From the NCBI GenBank assembly GCA_947169985.1, contig CAMVRW010000071.1, forward strand, positions 1 to 9,554: 9,554 bases of DNA, in the 5' to 3' direction. The translations under genes were made by a program, and so were the position numbers. Positions 6,608 to 9,554 of the stretch are shown one piece after another. The notes under the pieces were generated by a model. The model was given only the letters and a program-made list of their open reading frames with translations, was not told the origin of the DNA and ran no database searches. The DNA is from an uncultured Butyrivibrio sp. GTDB lineage: Bacteria; Bacillota; Clostridia; Lachnospirales; Lachnospiraceae. Each line of letters starts with the position of its first letter. Positions within the stretch are counted from its first letter, which is position 1.

Positions 6608-6644
6608 TTTTTCCTCCCTTGTATTTCTATTTTACTCAATCCCT

Positions 6645-8246
6645 CTATCGCGACCACTTGTCGCAAAGCGAATTTATCTGATCCGCAAACTTTGCCTTGT
6701 CCTTGTTGGAAATACCCTCTGACTTGGCTATGATGCCCATAAGTCGCGCGCCTGCTGCCTTAAGACGTGCATAGACGTCAGAAACAATGGTTGATTCCTT
6801 CTTCTTGACCGGAACAGGAATACCCTCTTTAAGGATCTGTCCGGAGATGATATCGAACTCAGTTCCACTGTATGGGGCATAGGCATCGAAGCCGTGCTCC
6901 TCACTTAGGCATCTTGCAAAAGAACTGCAGACTGAATCTTCACCATGGACCACAAATACCTTCTTAGGTCTCCTCTTAAAAGCTTCAACCCATTCGATGA
7001 GCCCGTTCTTGTCCGCATGTCCGGAAAGGCCCACCAGTTTGGTAATCTCCGCAGCAACATCAATGGTCTCACCAAAGAGCTTAACCTGCTCAGCCCCGTC
7101 CACAAGAGCTCTTCCCGTGGTTCCCACAGACTGATAGCCCACGAACAAAATGGTGCTCTCAGGTCTCCACAGATTGTGCTTAAGATGATGCCTGATCCTT
7201 CCGGCATCGCACATTCCGGCAGCAGAGATGATGACCTTCGGCTCCGGATCCTCGTTGATAGCTCTGGACTCCTCCGTTGTAATAGAAAGAGTAAGTCCAG
7301 GGAAAGTTATAGGATTGATGCGCTTTTTGATGAGTTCCAATGCCTCCTCATCATAGCAATCAAACTGGTTCTTCTGAAATACTTCCGTAGCCTCCACAGC
7401 CAGTGGACTGTCCACAAATACCGGGAAGTTAGGAAAAGAGCTAACAAGCCCCTCTTTCTTTATTATCCTGATAAAGTACAGTATCTCCTGTGTTCTGCCA
7501 ACAGCAAAGGAAGGAATAACAACATTTCCGCCCCTTGCAAAGGTTCTGTCCAGTATCTTTGCAAGATCAGCCACATAGTCGGACTTCTCCTCAGCATGAA
7601 GTCTGTCACCATAAGTGGACTCCATGATAACGTAATCCGCTTCGTCAGTGTACTGAGGATCCTTGATAAGAGGCTGATCCTTATTGCCTATATCACCGGA
7701 AAAGACAAGCTTCTTCGATACATTCTTTTCCTGAAGCCATACCTCTATGCTGGAGGAGCCCAAAAGATGTCCGATGTCAGTGAATCTGATCTTAATGCCC
7801 TCGCAGACCTCAACCTCCTGACCGTAGCTACAGGGAACAATGCACCGAATAGCATTTTCTGCATCTTCCATGGTATATGCAGGCTCAAGCATAGCTATTT
7901 CTTTATTTCTTTTGCCCTTACGATTTCTCCACTCGGCTTCCTGCATCTGAATGTGGGCACAGTCACGAAGCATAATGCTGCAAAGATCTGCCGTTGCTTC
8001 AGTCGCAAAGATTTTTCCCCGAAAGCCCTTTGAATATAAAAGTGGGAGATTTCCTGAATGATCCACATGGGCATGAGTCAGAAATACATAGTCGATCTCC
8101 GGCGCAGATACCGGCAGCGGAACGTTTTCGAAATAGTTCTTTCCCTGCTCCATTCCATAGTCTACAAGAATGTGCTTTCCTGCAGCCTCGATATAATGAC
8201 AGCTTCCCGTAACCTCATGGTCAGCTCCGATAAACATCAGCTTCAT
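6645..8246 (-). CDS. Metallo-beta-lactamase/beta-CASP family protein, probable RNA-processing nuclease
   Basis: The protein belongs to the beta-CASP group (COG1236-like, YSH1/TTHA0252-type), whose characterised members cleave RNA using two metal ions. The 533 residues show the metal-binding THAHVDHSG (57-65; His58, His60, Asp62, His63), DIGHLLGSSS (157-166; His160) and SGDIG (183-187; Asp185). The beta-CASP acid is in MESTYGDR (208-215). The beta-CASP insert spans about 245-375 (PSFAVGRTQEILYF, then SAAGMCDAGR). The RNA-specificity segment holds LSGHAD (His410) and VVHGE (His434). A basic C-terminal extension of about 68 residues follows. The start is placed at 8246 because GGAGG (8255-8259) precedes it by 8 nt and it begins MKLMFIGADHEVTGSCHYIE as the family does. 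The frame stays open to 8336, but those codons lie across and upstream of the predicted promoter. The substrate is unknown. thyA is downstream in the same unit. Confidence 0.9.
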   Translation of the reverse strand: MKLMFIGADHEVTGSCHYIEAAGKHILVDYGMEQGKNYFENVPLPVSAPEIDYVFLTHAHVDHSGNLPLLYSKGFRGKIFATEATADLCSIMLRDCAHIQMQEAEWRNRKGKRNKEIAMLEPAYTMEDAENAIRCIVPCSYGQEVEVCEGIKIRFTDIGHLLGSSSIEVWLQEKNVSKKLVFSGDIGNKDQPLIKDPQYTDEADYVIMESTYGDRLHAEEKSDYVADLAKILDRTFARGGNVVIPSFAVGRTQEILYFIRIIKKEGLVSSFPNFPVFVDSPLAVEATEVFQKNQFDCYDEEALELIKKRINPITFPGLTLSITTEESRAINEDPEPKVIISAAGMCDAGRIRHHLKHNLWRPESTILFVGYQSVGTTGRALVDGAEQVKLFGETIDVAAEITKLVGLSGHADKNGLIEWVEAFKRRPKKVFVVHGEDSVCSSFARCLSEEHGFDAYAPYSGTEFDIISGQILKEGIPVPVKKKESTIVSDVYARLKAAGARLMGIIAKSEGISNKDKAKFADQINSLCDKWSR

Positions 8247-8254
8247 ATATTCCG

Positions 8255-8259
8255 CCTCC
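8255..8259 (-). promoter_or_regulatory. Ribosome binding site that fixes the metallo-beta-lactamase gene start
   Basis: On the minus strand TGGAGGC provides GGAGG 8 nt before the ATG at 8244-8246. None of the earlier in-frame ATG codons combines a comparable site with a position downstream of the promoter. Confidence 0.85.
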
Positions 8260-8286
8260 ATTACAGGTATAGTCATATCTGCTTCA

Positions 8287-8295
8287 ATTATACCA
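8287..8295 (-). promoter_or_regulatory. Extended -10 promoter of the metallo-beta-lactamase-thyA unit
   Basis: The minus strand reads TGGTATAAT, a TGn extension plus a perfect TATAAT, with no good -35 at 17-18 bp (ATTTTT or GATTTT). Initiation near 8280 leaves a leader of about 34 nt. The core string TGGTATAATT is identical to that of the tig promoter. Confidence 0.65.
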
Positions 8296-8317
8296 TGAAA
8301 GTTTAATCTAAAAATCA

Positions 8318-8346
8318 TGGAAAAACCCCGTATCATCTGATAAAAT
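8318..8346 (+). promoter_or_regulatory. Probable promoter of the YerB-like lipoprotein gene
   Basis: TGGAAA (8318-8323; 4 of 6 to TTGACA), a 17-bp spacer and TAAAAT (8341-8346; 5 of 6) place a start near 8353, with a leader of about 34 nt. It is divergent from the promoter at 8287-8295. The stretch is AT-rich, so other -10 choices exist. Confidence 0.5.
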
Positions 8347-8357
8347 ATATAGGATTG

Positions 8358-8369
8358 ATTTAATTAAAT
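8358..8369. repeat. 12-bp perfect palindrome ATTTAATTAAAT in the lipoprotein gene leader
   Basis: The palindrome sits just after the predicted transcription start and 2 bp before the AGGAG ribosome binding site (8372-8376). It could be a repressor operator, but it is made only of A and T in AT-rich DNA and may be chance. Confidence 0.35.
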
Positions 8370-8386
8370 ATAGGAGATTATGAAAA

Positions 8387-9538
8387 ATGTATATTCGTGA
8401 ATATGGCAAAAGAGCTTGCGTTATAGTACTGTGCGCAGCTACCCTTTTTGCAATGACCGCCTGCGGCAAAACTTCTGAAGAGGCAGAAGAAGGCGGAGCA
8501 ACAGGTATTTCTTTTGAATCACTTGAGAATCTTCCTACTGAGGAAGTATCAGAGCCTGAAGCAGAGCCCCAGGAAAGCGATGAGCCTTATGTTCTTCCTG
8601 AAGGCATGTACTTCTCAGAGCTGACAGGCGAGCCCATCAGCGAGGATTTAAAGGACCAGCGTCCCATCGCAGCAATGGTTGACAACGAGATCACTGCTCT
8701 TCCTCACTTTGAGACCACAAGAGCCGATGTTGTTTACGAGCTTATGAACAGCACCAAGAACGACCGCATCACAAGACTTATGTGCGTTGTTAAGGACTGG
8801 GGTGCAATCGAGCAGCTTGGTAGTATCCGAAGCACAAGACCTACCAACATTCTTCTTGCATCTGAGTGGAATGCTATCCTGTGCCACGATGGTGGTCCAT
8901 ATCACAACGATGTTTACTTTGCTAAGGATTGGGCCAAGGACCATATCTCAGGATATTTCTCCCGTGTAGATAACGGCAAGTCAAGGGAGTTTACAGAGTA
9001 CATCTTAAACGGAGACTTAGAGTCTGACATTGAGAGATTCAACATCTCCCGCACCTATAACGAGTTCGCCAACGAGGGCAGTCACTTCAACTTCGTTGAA
9101 TATGGAAAAGAGATCAAGCTGGACGAGAAGTACGACCGCTCCTACACAGCAAATAAGATCGTTCTTCCATTTACTCACAACTCTTCACAGCTGGTTCTTA
9201 ACTCTGACACAGGACTGTATGAGTACTACGAGTATGGTGAGCAGTACTTTGACGCGTCAAACCAGCAGCCACTTGCTTTTAAGAATGTGATCCTCCAGAA
9301 GTGCTCCTTTGCAGAGCTTGACGAGAATGGTTATCTTATCTATAACTGCATCAACGGAAGCGAGCTTGGATGGTACATCACCAATGGCGTAGCAAAGGAT
9401 ATCACCTGGTCCAAGACCAGTGAGACAGGTGTTACCAAGTACTATGATGAGACAGGCGCAGAACTGGAGATCAACACAGGAAAGACCTACATCTCCCTGA
9501 TTCCTGATGATTCATGGGATAAGGTAATCTTCGAGTAA
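8387..9538 (+). CDS. DUF3048 (YerB-like) lipoprotein
   Basis: This is a probable membrane-anchored lipoprotein on the outer cell surface. The molecular function of the DUF3048/YerB family is not established. The 383 residues begin with a short basic N-terminus, a hydrophobic segment (about 11-24) and a lipobox ending TAC with Cys26. Met at -3 is less usual than Leu but tolerated. An acidic linker rich in Glu and Pro (about 31-68) separates the anchor from the folded part. The N-terminal family block shows DQRPIAAMVDN (90-100), ADVVYELMNS (113-122), DRITRLMCVV (126-135) and LGSIRSTRP (144-152). The C-terminal block shows ELGWYITNGVAKDITWSKTS (326-345) and GKTYISLIPDD (365-375), so both halves are intact. 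The ATG follows AGGAGA (8372-8377). An earlier ATG at 8380 is out of frame and meets a stop after six codons. No terminator is visible in the 16 bp remaining. Confidence 0.9.
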   Translation: MYIREYGKRACVIVLCAATLFAMTACGKTSEEAEEGGATGISFESLENLPTEEVSEPEAEPQESDEPYVLPEGMYFSELTGEPISEDLKDQRPIAAMVDNEITALPHFETTRADVVYELMNSTKNDRITRLMCVVKDWGAIEQLGSIRSTRPTNILLASEWNAILCHDGGPYHNDVYFAKDWAKDHISGYFSRVDNGKSREFTEYILNGDLESDIERFNISRTYNEFANEGSHFNFVEYGKEIKLDEKYDRSYTANKIVLPFTHNSSQLVLNSDTGLYEYYEYGEQYFDASNQQPLAFKNVILQKCSFAELDENGYLIYNCINGSELGWYITNGVAKDITWSKTSETGVTKYYDETGAELEINTGKTYISLIPDDSWDKVIFE

Positions 9539-9554
9539 TAATAATTGAGGTTTA

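Noticed and set aside
6945..8033. 362-codon open frame antisense to the metallo-beta-lactamase gene
   Set aside because: It lies wholly opposite a gene with complete catalytic motifs, its translation shows no recognisable domain, and no ribosome binding site or promoter was evident. It is a codon-phase shadow.
8380..8400. ATG just after the lipoprotein gene's ribosome binding site
   Set aside because: It is too close to AGGAG, out of frame with the lipoprotein and hits a stop after six codons. The ATG at 8387 has good spacing and gives the signal peptide.
1..9554. Search for a novel defence, mobile or biosynthetic system
   Set aside because: All substantial frames belong to recognisable housekeeping, chemotaxis or lipoprotein families. 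No transposase, integrase, repeat-spacer array, toxin-antitoxin pair or cluster of unknown genes is visible.

Overview
The window looks like a stretch of ordinary chromosome from a Firmicute, most likely a motile gut or rumen Lachnospiraceae such as the Butyrivibrio/Pseudobutyrivibrio group. This is inferred from moderate GC with AT-rich gaps, GGAGG-type ribosome binding sites, the tig-clpP order, a dCache chemoreceptor, a YerB-type (DUF3048) lipoprotein and the style of the proteins. No rRNA or other taxonomic marker is present, so the assignment rests on recognition alone.

Left end (1-1880, minus strand): a protein quality-control block. tig (trigger factor) is transcribed first and is followed by clpP, which runs off the left edge just before its catalytic serine codon. 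A terminator lies between them, and a near-consensus clpP promoter is embedded in that terminator. Trigger factor carries a disordered, lysine-rich C-terminal tail built partly from a 22-residue repeat.

1881-2153 is a 273-bp AT-rich divergent promoter region, the longest gene-free stretch. It holds the tig promoter, a probable chemoreceptor promoter and several short repeats. On the plus strand, 2154-4172 encodes a full-length methyl-accepting chemotaxis protein as a single-gene unit closed by a strong terminator. Next comes a two-gene unit: folA (dihydrofolate reductase) and a diacylglycerol-kinase-family lipid kinase. It ends in an 18-bp-stem hairpin at 5712-5752.

The same hairpin lies at the 3' end of a minus-strand unit running toward it. 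That unit has a metallo-beta-lactamase/beta-CASP RNase-like gene first and thyA (thymidylate synthase) second. thyA and folA are functionally coupled, because thymidylate synthase makes dihydrofolate and DHFR recycles it. Here they are encoded in convergent units sharing a terminator, not in one operon. Both enzymes depart from textbook motifs: DHFR lacks the near-invariant LPW tryptophan, and the thymidylate synthase has LAANNWN where FLGxPFN is usual.

Right end (8247-9554): a 140-bp divergent promoter region, then a complete YerB-like lipoprotein gene ending 16 bp before the window edge.

I see no mobile element, CRISPR array, phage gene, tRNA, rRNA or defence system, and no evidence for a new multi-gene system. 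The points worth a second look are regulatory architecture (promoter inside a terminator, repeats in the divergent regions) and lineage-specific protein variants.
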